NCBI RefSeq assembly: GCF_014203275.1
Contig: NZ_JACHIP010000003.1
Location: forward strand, 682,001-746,000
Direction: 5' to 3'
From: Granulicella aggregans
Lineage (GTDB): Bacteria; Acidobacteriota; Terriglobia; Terriglobales; Acidobacteriaceae
Length of the DNA stretch: 64,000 nucleotides
The position numbers and the translations under genes were made by a program. The notes beneath the pieces were generated by a model. The model saw only the letters and a list, made by a program, of their open reading frames with translations. It was not told the DNA's origin and searched no databases. Every line of letters begins with the position of its first letter. Position 1 is the stretch's first letter. Positions 42,823-51,240 of the stretch are shown in pieces.

Positions 42823-43791
42823 TCAGGGCAACAACAGAACCTTGCCGGTCGTCATCCGCGACTCGAGCGCGCGATGCGCCTGCTCGGCCTCGCTCAAGGC
42901 ATAGGTATGTTCTATGCGCAGCTTCAGGCTGCCATCTGAGATCCAGCCAAGGACATCGCCGGCTCGCTGCTCCAGTTCGGCTCGGGTCACGATGTAATCC
43001 TTCAACGTGGGACGCGTGACGAACAGTGATCCCATCGTCGACAGACGGATAAGGTCAAAGGGAGGTACAGCACCACTCGATCCGCCAAACAGCACCAGGT
43101 TGCCCCGGCGACGAAGACAGCTAAGCGACTGTTCAAAGGTTGATCTACCCACGCTGTCGTAGACCACAGCAACGCCCTCGCCGTCGGTCAGGCGCTTCAC
43201 CTCGGCGGCGAAATCGACCTTGGTATAGATCAGCACCTCATCCGCACCAGCTTCGCGTGAAAGCTCCGCCTTCTCTTCAGTCGAGACAGTGGCGAAGACC
43301 CTCGCACCAAGCTTCTTCGCCATCTGCGTTAGCAAAAGGCCCGTGCCTCCGGCCCCCGCCTGGATCAACACCCGGTCGCCCGCCTGAATCGGATAGGTGG
43401 AGTGGCAAAGGTAGTGGGCCGTCATCCCCTGCAACATCGCGGCTGCCGCCTGCTGAGATGTTACGTGATCGGGAACTCGGACCAACCGAGCCGCCGGCGC
43501 GACAGCGAACTCCGCATAGGTGCCCTGAACTCCGCACCAAGCCACTCGATCTCCCACCGCGACCTCGGTCACTCCATCCCCAAGACCGGCAACCGTTCCG
43601 GCGGCCTCCTGCCCGGGAATGAACGGGAGTTTCGCCGGATAACGCCCCTCGCGAAAGTAGACGTCGATGAAGTTGACTCCAACTGCCTCAATCGCGACCA
43701 GAACCTCTCCCGGCCCGAGAACAGGCTTGGCAACATCGGACACCACGAGGGCCTCCGGGCCGCCGGGATTCGAAATCAATATTGCTTGCAT
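42823..43791 (-). CDS. Zinc-independent quinone oxidoreductase (MDR family, QOR type)
   Basis: A 322-residue NADPH-dependent reductase. It shows NFIDVYFREGRYP, LPFIPGQEAAGTV, GDRVAWCG, MLQGMTAHYL, the cofactor loop VLIQAGAGGTGLLLTQMAK, VVYDSVGRSTFEQSL and TTGKVLLLP, all as in E. coli QorA. No zinc-ligand cluster is present. It would reduce quinones or related enones in the cytoplasm. The ATG at 43791 gives family length; no ribosome-binding site is clear. Confidence 0.92.
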   Translation of the reverse strand: MQAILISNPGGPEALVVSDVAKPVLGPGEVLVAIEAVGVNFIDVYFREGRYPAKLPFIPGQEAAGTVAGLGDGVTEVAVGDRVAWCGVQGTYAEFAVAPAARLVRVPDHVTSQQAAAAMLQGMTAHYLCHSTYPIQAGDRVLIQAGAGGTGLLLTQMAKKLGARVFATVSTEEKAELSREAGADEVLIYTKVDFAAEVKRLTDGEGVAVVYDSVGRSTFEQSLSCLRRRGNLVLFGGSSGAVPPFDLIRLSTMGSLFVTRPTLKDYIVTRAELEQRAGDVLGWISDGSLKLRIEHTYALSEAEQAHRALESRMTTGKVLLLP

Positions 43792-43919
43792 ATAAGAGGA
43801 TTGTAGCGAGGTCAAAACCTGATTGCCGAAGAACTTATGCGAGGTTCACCGAATGAAATCCGAAATAAATTCACCCACCATTCATCCTCGAAACCCTTGA
43901 TTTCTCTAGGCTCAACTTC

Positions 43920-44264
43920 ATGCGGGACAAGGAACTTGTTTACACCATCAATGAAGGCACCCGCGAGGGTACGGTAATCGTTCGGCTTGACGGCCCTCTG
44001 ACACTCGGCAATATGTTCAAGATTCAGGACGAATTGCGTGCGATCCACCCGCCCGTCACGATCTTCGACCTCTCAAATTGCGACTACATGGACTCCGCAG
44101 GATTGGGCGTGCTCGTGAACTTCTACGTCTCTGCGGAGAAGAACGGCCGGAAGATCGGACTCGCAGGAGTCAACGAGCGCATTCAGGCGCTCCTAGATAT
44201 GACCCGCGTGACGGCTCTTCTCGGCGTGTTCTCGACGGTCGATGAGGCATTGGCGAACCGGTAG
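43920..44264 (+). CDS. STAS-domain protein (anti-sigma factor antagonist type)
   Basis: A 114-residue protein with VIVRLDGPLTLGNMFKIQ, TIFDLSNCDYMDSAGLGVLVNFY (the serine of MDSAGLG is the usual phosphorylation site) and KIGLAGVNERIQALLDMT. It stands alone, convergent with the glycosyltransferase, and is a second possible client for the RsbW/RsbU pair at 27.8-29.5 kb. Confidence 0.88.
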   Translation: MRDKELVYTINEGTREGTVIVRLDGPLTLGNMFKIQDELRAIHPPVTIFDLSNCDYMDSAGLGVLVNFYVSAEKNGRKIGLAGVNERIQALLDMTRVTALLGVFSTVDEALANR

Positions 44265-44298
44265 GTCGCACCTCAGCGGTGGCTTGCAGTAAGGAACG

Positions 44299-45276
44299 TT
44301 ACTGCAGCAGGCTCTCTTCGGACGACCGAAGCCGCAGGATGCGATCCACCGCATAGGGCGCACGGTGTGCCGAAGTGTGAAAGTGGCGAACCTGCAACTC
44401 TCCCAGCAGGCCGATCCCCATCATCTGGATACCCGCAAGGATCAAAACTCCAGCCACCACAAAGATCGGGCCATGGGCCTGCATCACGTGTTGTCCCGTG
44501 AAGATCTTCAGCAGAAGCAGCCAGGCGGAGAGTCCACCTCCAGCAAAAACTCCGAGCGCGCCAATCGTCCCGAAGAAATGCAGCGGACGCGTCATATACC
44601 GGAGCAGGAAGCGAATCGTCAGCAAATCGAAGAACACCCTGATCGTCCGCGAGATCCCGTAGTGACTCTTGCCGAACTCCCGCTTTGGGTTGCTGATCGG
44701 AATCTCGCAGATCGACGCTCCAAACCACGAAGCGAGTGCCGGAATGAACCGGTGCATCTCGCCGTATAGCGGGATGTTCTGGATCACTTCGCGGCGATAA
44801 GCCTTGAACGTCGTTCCGAAGTCATGGATGTCCACGCCAGACAGCTTCGCCATCAGCCAGTTCGCCGCGCGTGAAGGGATTCGGCGCAGAATAAAATTAT
44901 CGCCGCGCTGGCTTCGCCACCCGCTCACGACGTCGTATCCCTCTTCCAGCTTGTTCAGAAAGTTGGGAATCTCGTTCGGATCATGCTGCAGATCGCCGTC
45001 CATCGCCAGAATAAAGTCACCCTGTGCGTGGTCGAACCCTGCAGCAAGCGCGCTGGTCTGACCAAAATTCCGGCGAAGCTTGATCACCAGGACACGGCTA
45101 TCGACCGCTGCGATCTCTTCCAGCAGGCGGTACGTCCGGTCGCGTGAGCCATCGTCCACGAAGACCATCTCGAAGCTTTCGCCAACCTGCTCCATAACGT
45201 GTTTTACGCGGTCATAGAGGGTGGTTACGTTTTCTTCTTCGTTATGAAAGGGCACGACGATGGAGTACTTAGGCAC
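44299..45276 (-). CDS. GT2 glycosyltransferase, polyisoprenyl-phosphate type with C-terminal membrane helices
   Basis: A 325-residue protein beginning at GTG. The GT-A fold shows YSIVVPFHNEEENV, VFVDDGSRDRT, LRRNFGQTSALAAGFDHA and the metal-binding MDGDLQHDP, followed by GWRSQRGDN. Two membrane helices near 230-255 and 270-295 anchor it, as in ArnC, GtrB and DPM1-like enzymes that transfer a sugar from a nucleotide to undecaprenyl phosphate. The acceptor product is probably used for envelope glycan modification; the sugar is unknown. Confidence 0.9.
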   Translation of the reverse strand: MPKYSIVVPFHNEEENVTTLYDRVKHVMEQVGESFEMVFVDDGSRDRTYRLLEEIAAVDSRVLVIKLRRNFGQTSALAAGFDHAQGDFILAMDGDLQHDPNEIPNFLNKLEEGYDVVSGWRSQRGDNFILRRIPSRAANWLMAKLSGVDIHDFGTTFKAYRREVIQNIPLYGEMHRFIPALASWFGASICEIPISNPKREFGKSHYGISRTIRVFFDLLTIRFLLRYMTRPLHFFGTIGALGVFAGGGLSAWLLLLKIFTGQHVMQAHGPIFVVAGVLILAGIQMMGIGLLGELQVRHFHTSAHRAPYAVDRILRLRSSEESLLQ

Positions 45277-45501
45277 TTTATGATCATACTCTGGGTGCTA
45301 ATACAGGCCAAACCCTTTCTCAGAGAACCCGTCGCCGAAGTCCAAGAGTGAAGTTAGTATCTCCGTAGGGGCTTTTATAGATTTTCTTTCTAGGACAACG
45401 TTGTCTTTATCAACCCTATTTAAAACAAACACTTACGCCGCCAACCGCTCGCCGATAAACTGCCACAAGTACGGATAAATGTATATTTCTTCCATTTGCT
45501 A

Positions 45502-45529
45502 TTGATTTCGGGAGATATTGTGCTACATT
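45502..45529 (+). promoter_or_regulatory. Putative sigma-70-type promoter for the CYCXC leader RNA
   Basis: TTGATT (45502-45507), a 16-base spacer and TACATT (45524-45529). Transcription would begin near 45536, giving a leader of about 170 bases before the CYCXC gene. Confidence 0.4.
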
Positions 45530-45535
45530 CTTCCT

Positions 45536-45663
45536 ATGGCTGCTGCGGTCTGGCACCCAGAAATTTTGCCGGAAACGGGTTGTGATTTCCTTCCACCCAC
45601 CGGCGCAAGTTGCGTCACTGGCCTCCCGGCACGGGCAAAAGACCGTTCGTGCCGTCCTTTTTT
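45536..45663 (+). ncRNA. Structured leader or small RNA with terminator-like end (unidentified)
   Basis: The stretch can form GCCGG (45568-45572) with CCGGC (45600-45604) enclosing GGGT/ACCC, then the palindrome CGCAAGTTGCG, then GGCACG (45628-45633) with CGTGCC (45648-45653) followed by GTCC and seven T. This is the layout of an attenuated leader or a free-standing small RNA before the CYCXC gene. I could not match it to a known riboswitch class. The rest of 45277-45501 is AT-rich with no gene. Confidence 0.4.
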
Positions 45664-45707
45664 TGCCCTGACCTCCCCTACTTCCCTTCCTCCTCAAAAG
45701 CGGTACT

Positions 45708-46154
45708 ATGGTGCGTATGAAGCGTTTCTTTGGCTGCCTCCTGCTCGGAGTTCTATCCCTCGCCGCGTCTGCTCAATACACGAACCCGTCTGCTGATGTG
45801 CCTGCCTACAACCTCGACGCGCCGAAGAAGCCGCTCCCACCGATCATGTCCGGCACCCAACTTACCGGCCCGTACTTTGAGCACTCCTATCAGGTTGTCG
45901 CCTACAAGATGGCGGCAAAGATTCCCAATGTCCTCAATCAGCAGCCCTGCTACTGCCGCTGCGATCGGGCCATGGGCCACAATAGCTTGCATAGCTGCTT
46001 TGAAGGCACTCACGGCGCGGCCTGTTCGACCTGTATGAAGGAAGGCGTCTACTCCTATCAGCAGACCAAGCTTGGCAAGACTCCCACTCAGATTCGCGCC
46101 GGCATCGAGCGCGGCGAGTGGCAGCAGGTAGATCTTGAGAAGGCTGCACTCTGA
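45708..46154 (+). CDS. CYCXC (PCYCGC-type) family exported protein
   Basis: A 148-residue protein with a signal peptide (MKRFFGCLLLGVLSLAASAQ). The family motif is PCYCRCDRAMGHNSLHSCF followed by GAACSTCMKEG, giving a cluster of cysteines that suggests a metal or redox site; some relatives carry selenocysteine in this motif, here all positions are Cys. The C-terminal helix (TPTQIRAGIERGEWQQVDL) is typical. ATG at 45708 or the in-frame ATG at 45717 could be the start. The TGA overlaps the EamA gene in a CTGA arrangement. Confidence 0.75.
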   Translation: MVRMKRFFGCLLLGVLSLAASAQYTNPSADVPAYNLDAPKKPLPPIMSGTQLTGPYFEHSYQVVAYKMAAKIPNVLNQQPCYCRCDRAMGHNSLHSCFEGTHGAACSTCMKEGVYSYQQTKLGKTPTQIRAGIERGEWQQVDLEKAAL

Positions 46155-46570
46155 GCTGGCTGGGATGGGCGCTTCTCTCCGCCGTCTTCGCTGCGGCGAC
46201 TGCCCTACTCGCCAAGGTCGGTGTATCCGGAATCGACTCCAACCTCGCGACCGCAATTCGCACGACGGTAGTCTTCGTCTTTGCCTGGGCAGTCGCCATC
46301 GCCCTTGAAAAGCACAACGCCATCGCCATGATCGGTCGCCGGAGCTGGGTCTTCCTCATCCTCTCCGGCCTCTGCACTGGTCTCTCGTGGATCTGCTACT
46401 TCCGCGCTCTCCAGCTTGGCCCTGCCTCCAGCGTTGCTCCTATCGATAAGCTCAGCGTCGTTCTGGTCATCGTCTGCGCGTGGCTCTTCCTCGGCGAACA
46501 CCTGAATGCGATGAAGGTGATTGGCGGATCGCTCATCACCATTGGCGCGATCGTGATCGCCCTCGCCTAG
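46151..46570 (+). CDS. EamA-type (DMT superfamily) membrane protein, single-domain, probable CTG start
   Basis: A 139-residue protein with four to five membrane helices: SWLGWALLSAVFAAATALLA, TAIRTTVVFVFAWAVAIAL, VFLILSGLCTGLSWICYF and a last helix ending IGAIVIALA, with ALQLGPASSVAPIDKLSVV characteristic of EamA. The first in-frame ATG (46328) would remove two helices. The only upstream candidates are CTG codons; the one at 46151 shares CTGA with the preceding stop and has GAGAAGG eight bases before it. Single-domain EamA proteins work as dimers to move small metabolites. Confidence 0.75.
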   Translation: MSWLGWALLSAVFAAATALLAKVGVSGIDSNLATAIRTTVVFVFAWAVAIALEKHNAIAMIGRRSWVFLILSGLCTGLSWICYFRALQLGPASSVAPIDKLSVVLVIVCAWLFLGEHLNAMKVIGGSLITIGAIVIALA

Positions 46571-46653
46571 CTAACGCCTCGCACGAACATCGAAGGTATA
46601 CTGATAAAAGTTCTTTGTAACGCTTCAACGCAATGTTGAGCCAGCTCCACAAT

Positions 46654-47006
46654 GGGGGCGTCACGGCTTCGACGGGATTGCTTGTGGCAGAGAGGCATGC
46701 CGGGGTGGGTACACCCGTAATCGCGCCCAAAACTATAAGTGCCGAACCTCAGTTCGCTCTTGCTGCTTAATAATAAGTAGCCGATTGCTTCCGCTTCGCC
46801 TACGGGCGGATACCAATCGTCGCACAGTAGGCTGGCTCAACGTGTTCCGTCTGGACGCCGCGAGTGAGATCAATCAGGCTGGTCGCCGTCGCATCTTCGT
46901 CCGTTCTAAGCGCCGGTGACGAGACAAAGATGAACCTGGAAAAAGCATGAAAGCTCTCTGTTATTGGTAGTTTCGGACGCGGGTTCGACTCCCGCCGCCT
47001 CCACCA
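46654..47006 (+). ncRNA. ssrA: Transfer-messenger RNA
   Basis: Rescues stalled ribosomes. The 5' GGGGGCGTCACGGCTTCGAC and 3' GGGTTCGACTCCCGCCGCC with encoded CCA pair into the tRNA-like acceptor and T arm. The tag frame 46741-46767 reads AEPQFALAA and is followed by three tandem TAA codons. Pseudoknot-like segments fill the middle. Confidence 0.96.
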
Positions 47007-47377
47007 TCATTTTTTCCAAGGACGTCTCAGACGATGTCTAAAGCCATAGATAATGAGTGGCTTATCTTGGCGAGGCAATTCTAGTCCGTACGATGTGCCT
47101 TCAATCTCTCCACCGCTGTCCGAGAAAGTCCTTGAAGTTTACACGGGGGCGGTTGATGCGAATCAGCCATCAGACAATGTGGAGAAAGAGGATCTCTATT
47201 TTCACGCGCTAAGTAAATCGTTTCGGCTCCAAAGGCGCCACAGATTCTCCTCGACTCTGCGTCAGATACGGGGACTCAGTTCGCCGTTGAGACCTAGAAA
47301 CGTTTACCAATCTAGACATTGACCGACCTGCACGTTGATCGACGATCTTGCGAGAAAGCACACATCGATCTCCATCA
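47007..47377. other. Intergenic interval after ssrA without a supported gene
   Basis: About 370 bases between the tmRNA gene and the end of the GH38 gene. An 89-codon frame at 47053-47322 has no ribosome-binding site and no recognisable family. No repeat of the tmRNA 3' end, integrase fragment or attachment site was seen. Confidence 0.5.
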
Positions 47378-50269
47378 TCATCCGGCCCCTCCAATCTGGA
47401 CACGGACCGTGACGACTCCCCATCCCGGAACATGGATCGTCCCTCCATCCACGGCCCTTTCCTCAGCCTCGCTCGTATCGCTTACTGAACTCTTCCCGGT
47501 GATGTTCGATCTCCAGCGCAGTCGGGTCTCGCGGTTCTCGCCGGAAGCTCCAAACAACGTGACCATCATGGCCTTCCCATCTTCACTGGGCTTTAGTGAA
47601 AGAACGACGACATCCGGCGAGTCGAGACTGAGCAGCGGCTCCCGCAAAGTCCGTCCGGAAGCGCGCGTCGCAACAAGGGGCTGCGACATTCCCATCGCCA
47701 GTTTGGAGGTCGCGAGCGCGTCATACCCTCCATGTGGCCGCAGCGCGTATCGGAACTCCACTGGCCCTTCCTGATAGGCGCGGTAGTTCGTTCCCCAGTG
47801 ATTGTTCATTACCCATGAGTAAAATTTCTGGGTCGGCTCTATGTAATCCCGCCAGACATTCGGATCTCGCTGTGACCCGAGCATCACCGCCGAAACCTCG
47901 CCTACCTCAATCAACGGAGCGTCGAGTGTCACCCACGTCACACCAGTCTTATCGTTTGAAACATCCACCCACCGTCCTACGGGCAGCCAGTTTTTACACG
48001 CTCCTGGCAGTTGATCGAACTCTGGACGCATCTCAGCCAGCGGAATATCCATCCGCATCTTTCCTTCCGGCACATGGAACGGGAAGGCAAACTGCACGCT
48101 CTCCTTGCTTCCCCGCTGCGCGAACTCGCCATCCTGCGCTGCGTTGCCGGGGCGCGGGTTCAAGGCTGCGCGCTCTTTATCCACTACATTGCTTAGCTCG
48201 ACCCAGTCCGCGCCTGCCGTGAGCTGTACTCGTCGAACCAAACTCCTACTCCCTGGAGCGGAGCACTCGATCCGCAGCGTTGCCACAAGTGGACCTTTCT
48301 CTTCTTCGACGATCGTCACGACCCCAGATCGCTGCAGCTTGGACACATCGCCGCCGGCGAGAAACAGGTATGCATTTGCCTGCTCGCCGTCGCTCTCGAC
48401 CAGATTCTCTGAGCATCCATGCAGCTTTAGCTCTGCGATGTTTCCAGTCGAACGATCTACCCGCACCTCGACGATGCCGTTGCTCAGCAGGCCATCCTTG
48501 ACGGTAACTGCCCTTGCCGGAGCATGAGCCGCACCCTTCACGACGCGATACCGTGCGGTGCCAAAGGCTGGCACTCCTTCCACCCAGAAGGCAAGCTCTC
48601 CCGTTGAAAGCCGCTGCGAAGCCACGAGTTTTCCATGGCCATCCTTCACCTGATCTCCTACGGCGGAAATCTCCTTACTTAGAACTACGAGCTCACTCCG
48701 GGCCCAGGACGCAGAGTTATGGACATCAATCCCATCGCCCACACCAGCCGTACCCAGCATCTGTGCGAGCAGATCCATCGACTGCTTCTCGGCATCTACC
48801 GCGAACTTCCGCTTATAGTCCCACTGCTTCGTTGTGAACGGGTTTTCGGAGTCTGAGACGCTGCACCATGCGCCCCATGTGTGTTCCGAATAGAGCAGCA
48901 CATTCCGCCACGCTTCATGGAACGCCTCAGCCTTGTAAGCTCCAGGTGCAAGCATCGCGGAGATCGCGGCTGCCTGCGTCAGCCTGTCAGCCGCGACTCG
49001 GCTCATCCGTGTCTCAAGGGCCGAAGATCCCGCACCATCCTCCCAGTAGGGCGTGAGGTCGCCCTTGAACGTGGGGATCTTCTCCCCATATGTCTTCTCA
49101 AAATCAGCGAACGCAGCGCTCGTCGAGGAGATCTCAAACTTCGGCCACTCAAACTCCGCATTCCAGCCCTTCACAAACTCGCTCAGCTCCGGGTCCGGTG
49201 CGGCATTGTCTCCGTGCCCGGACCAACGCACATGCGAGATCTCGTAAGGGAACGCAACGCTGTCCAGACGATCCTGGTACTTGCCCACCCACTGACGATC
49301 CAGCTTCATCACATGCGACAGGGCATAGCCGGTCCATGGGATCCACAACAGCACCTTTTCTTTGCCTGACCGCGACACCCACCAGAACGGCTTGTCCTGC
49401 CACTCCACCATCATCTTTCCAATACGGTCGAAGTAATTCGGCGCGGTAGAGAAATACTTGATGCCCGCCTGGGACATTGCCGTCACGGTGCCCCAGGTAA
49501 AGCCCGGAACGTCGCTCGCCATCGCTGAATTCACCTTCACGCCACACTTCGCGCCAAGCTCGCTCGAGTACCGGAACAGCTGCAATAGCTCCTCAGGGCG
49601 GCAAAGCCCGGTGAGCTCGTTCGCGTACATGCCGTTCAGGCTCACCCAGCCCTTCTTCACTGCTTCGATAAATCGCGCCTTCTCCGCCTCCGACTTGCGG
49701 CGCATGAACAGGTCAGCTCCCCACAGCACTTCCAGATTCCAAATGAAGCGTGAGCCCTCAGGATACGAAGAAGTCCTCTCAGCGAGGTCGATTCCCTGCA
49801 GGATGTTTTGCATCTGTTTCTCTTCAACATCTGCCTGGAGGTCCGTATATCCAAGGTCATGGTGCGAGTGTGGCAGCACGTACACCTTCACCTTGCGGAC
49901 GGGCTGCAACTGCACCAGGCGGCTCGTCACATCGCCGGCAATCTTGACGTCAACCTTCACATTTTTCACTGCGTCTACGGGTTCCATCGTCACGTAAAAC
50001 GTGTTCATCCCCGCCGTCAGTGCATGCCGCTCTACCTCGTGCCCATCGATCGAGACGATTGCTTCACCGGCCCCACCGGCGTGCGGTATCGACATCTCGA
50101 TGGGCTGCACCAGCTTTCCATCCTTGCGCATCAACCCGCGCACTGGCGCGGCCAGCGGCAGATCGTCCATGGCGGGTTCGGCATCGGCCTTCATCGGCCA
50201 TGCCGCCATCGGCAGCAAAGCCCCGCCGGCGGCGAGGGTCATCCCCTTCAACAGCTCACGTCGTTTCAT
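47378..50269 (-). CDS. GH38 alpha-mannosidase, exported
   Basis: A 963-residue protein with a Tat-like N-terminus (MKRRELLKGMTLAAGGALL). After a beta-domain, the catalytic part has the metal site VLPHSHHDLGYTD (His136, Asp138), the nucleophile in SAMASDVPGFTWG (Asp253) and YSEHTWGAW with the last metal histidine. The long C-terminal beta-sandwich domains (about 550-960) follow family layout. It would trim alpha-linked mannosides in the periplasm. It is divergent from the DeoR regulator with shared candidate operators between, and forms one locus with ManA-like, ROK, sugar porter and GH92 genes. Confidence 0.92.
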   Translation of the reverse strand: MKRRELLKGMTLAAGGALLPMAAWPMKADAEPAMDDLPLAAPVRGLMRKDGKLVQPIEMSIPHAGGAGEAIVSIDGHEVERHALTAGMNTFYVTMEPVDAVKNVKVDVKIAGDVTSRLVQLQPVRKVKVYVLPHSHHDLGYTDLQADVEEKQMQNILQGIDLAERTSSYPEGSRFIWNLEVLWGADLFMRRKSEAEKARFIEAVKKGWVSLNGMYANELTGLCRPEELLQLFRYSSELGAKCGVKVNSAMASDVPGFTWGTVTAMSQAGIKYFSTAPNYFDRIGKMMVEWQDKPFWWVSRSGKEKVLLWIPWTGYALSHVMKLDRQWVGKYQDRLDSVAFPYEISHVRWSGHGDNAAPDPELSEFVKGWNAEFEWPKFEISSTSAAFADFEKTYGEKIPTFKGDLTPYWEDGAGSSALETRMSRVAADRLTQAAAISAMLAPGAYKAEAFHEAWRNVLLYSEHTWGAWCSVSDSENPFTTKQWDYKRKFAVDAEKQSMDLLAQMLGTAGVGDGIDVHNSASWARSELVVLSKEISAVGDQVKDGHGKLVASQRLSTGELAFWVEGVPAFGTARYRVVKGAAHAPARAVTVKDGLLSNGIVEVRVDRSTGNIAELKLHGCSENLVESDGEQANAYLFLAGGDVSKLQRSGVVTIVEEEKGPLVATLRIECSAPGSRSLVRRVQLTAGADWVELSNVVDKERAALNPRPGNAAQDGEFAQRGSKESVQFAFPFHVPEGKMRMDIPLAEMRPEFDQLPGACKNWLPVGRWVDVSNDKTGVTWVTLDAPLIEVGEVSAVMLGSQRDPNVWRDYIEPTQKFYSWVMNNHWGTNYRAYQEGPVEFRYALRPHGGYDALATSKLAMGMSQPLVATRASGRTLREPLLSLDSPDVVVLSLKPSEDGKAMMVTLFGASGENRETRLRWRSNITGKSSVSDTSEAEERAVDGGTIHVPGWGVVTVRVQIGGAG

Positions 50270-50345
50270 AGCACCTCTTGGTCCGGGTCAGCACAACATC
50301 GCTTTAGGCGATTTGCAGTTTGCATGAACGATACATGCATAATGC

Positions 50346-50384
50346 GTCATAATCAACGATCTGTTTAGATGGAAAAAATCATAA
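50346..50384. promoter_or_regulatory. Candidate DeoR operator region between GH38 and deoR-type genes
   Basis: Contains TCATAA (50347-50352), GTTTAGA (50363-50369) and ATCATAA (50378-50384) in an AT-rich stretch. The same words, some inverted, recur in the other divergent promoter region of this locus near 54 kb. Confidence 0.4.
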
Positions 50385-50445
50385 ACTAAGGCTGTGTCGC
50401 CGAGCTTCAAACTGTCTTGGCGGCCCGGTTTGGTATTCTCCGTGA

Positions 50446-51237
50446 ATGTCCCGAAAGTCCGGCAATCTCGTCGTCCGGCAGGAGTTCATCCTCCATCGCC
50501 TCCAGGAAACCGGCACGCTCGCCATCGACGAGCTGTGTGTTGCTCTCGATGCTTCCATCGCCACCATCCGCCGCGATCTTGAAGACCTCGAAGAGCGCTC
50601 GCTGTTGAAGCGCGTTCGCGGCGGTGCTGTCCCGATCGGGCCGCTGTTCTACGAGCCATTCCGCCACGACGTCTCCTTCCAGGACAAGGTCTCCAGCTTT
50701 GCCGACGAGAAGCGCCGCATCGCCCGGACGGCGGCCGAACTCGTTCAGACCGGCAATACGGTTGCCCTCTCCGGAGGAACGACGACTACCGAGGTCGTTC
50801 GTAGTCTGAAGCGCCTCACCGGCATCACGATCGTGACCAACACCGTCAATGTCGCCATGGAGCTCAGCAACCGCAAGGACATAGACGTCATCGTCACAGG
50901 CGGCCACCTTCGCGGGAACTGGTTCACCCTGGTTGGCCCGCTTGCGAATGCTGCCGTGGACGCCATCTTTGCCGACATCATCTTCCTGGGTGTCGATGGT
51001 ATCCATGCTGAACATGGCCTTACGTGCAGCAACCCGTCTGAGGCGGAGCTCCTGCGAAGACTGGCGAATCACAGTAAGAAGAAAGTCGTTGTAGCTGACC
51101 ACAGCAAGCTTGGCGCGGTCAGCAATTTCCTCCTCTGTCCCACCTCCGAGATCGACATCCTCATCACTGATTCCGGTGCTGCCAGCGAGGCTGTCGAGCC
51201 GTTTGAAAAGCTTGGTATGACCGTCACGCTTGCTTAG
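50446..51237 (+). CDS. DeoR-family transcriptional regulator of the mannoside locus
   Basis: A 263-residue repressor. The N-terminal winged helix has RQEFILHRLQETGTLAIDEL and SIATIRRDLEDLEERSLLKRVRGGAV; the sensor domain carries ALSGGTTTTEVV, TIVTNTVNVAMEL, VIVTGGHLRG, FLGVDGIHAEHGLT and VVVADHSKLG, the phosphosugar-binding signature of DeoR proteins. A sugar phosphate produced by the neighbouring ROK/ManA-like enzymes is the likely inducer. It is divergent from GH38 and convergent with the ManA-like gene. Confidence 0.92.
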   Translation: MSRKSGNLVVRQEFILHRLQETGTLAIDELCVALDASIATIRRDLEDLEERSLLKRVRGGAVPIGPLFYEPFRHDVSFQDKVSSFADEKRRIARTAAELVQTGNTVALSGGTTTTEVVRSLKRLTGITIVTNTVNVAMELSNRKDIDVIVTGGHLRGNWFTLVGPLANAAVDAIFADIIFLGVDGIHAEHGLTCSNPSEAELLRRLANHSKKKVVVADHSKLGAVSNFLLCPTSEIDILITDSGAASEAVEPFEKLGMTVTLA

Positions 51238-51240
51238 TCT

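Noticed and set aside
45416..45697. 93-codon minus-strand frame over the CYCXC leader
   Set aside because: It runs through the structured leader and terminator-like hairpin on the other strand, is basic and low-complexity, and matches nothing known.
46654..47006. tmRNA 3' end as an integration site for a mobile island
   Set aside because: No second copy of the 3' end, no integrase and no foreign-looking gene block next to it in the window.
47053..47322. 89-codon frame just after the tmRNA gene
   Set aside because: No ribosome-binding site, no recognisable family and amino-acid composition unlike a folded protein; treated as intergenic.
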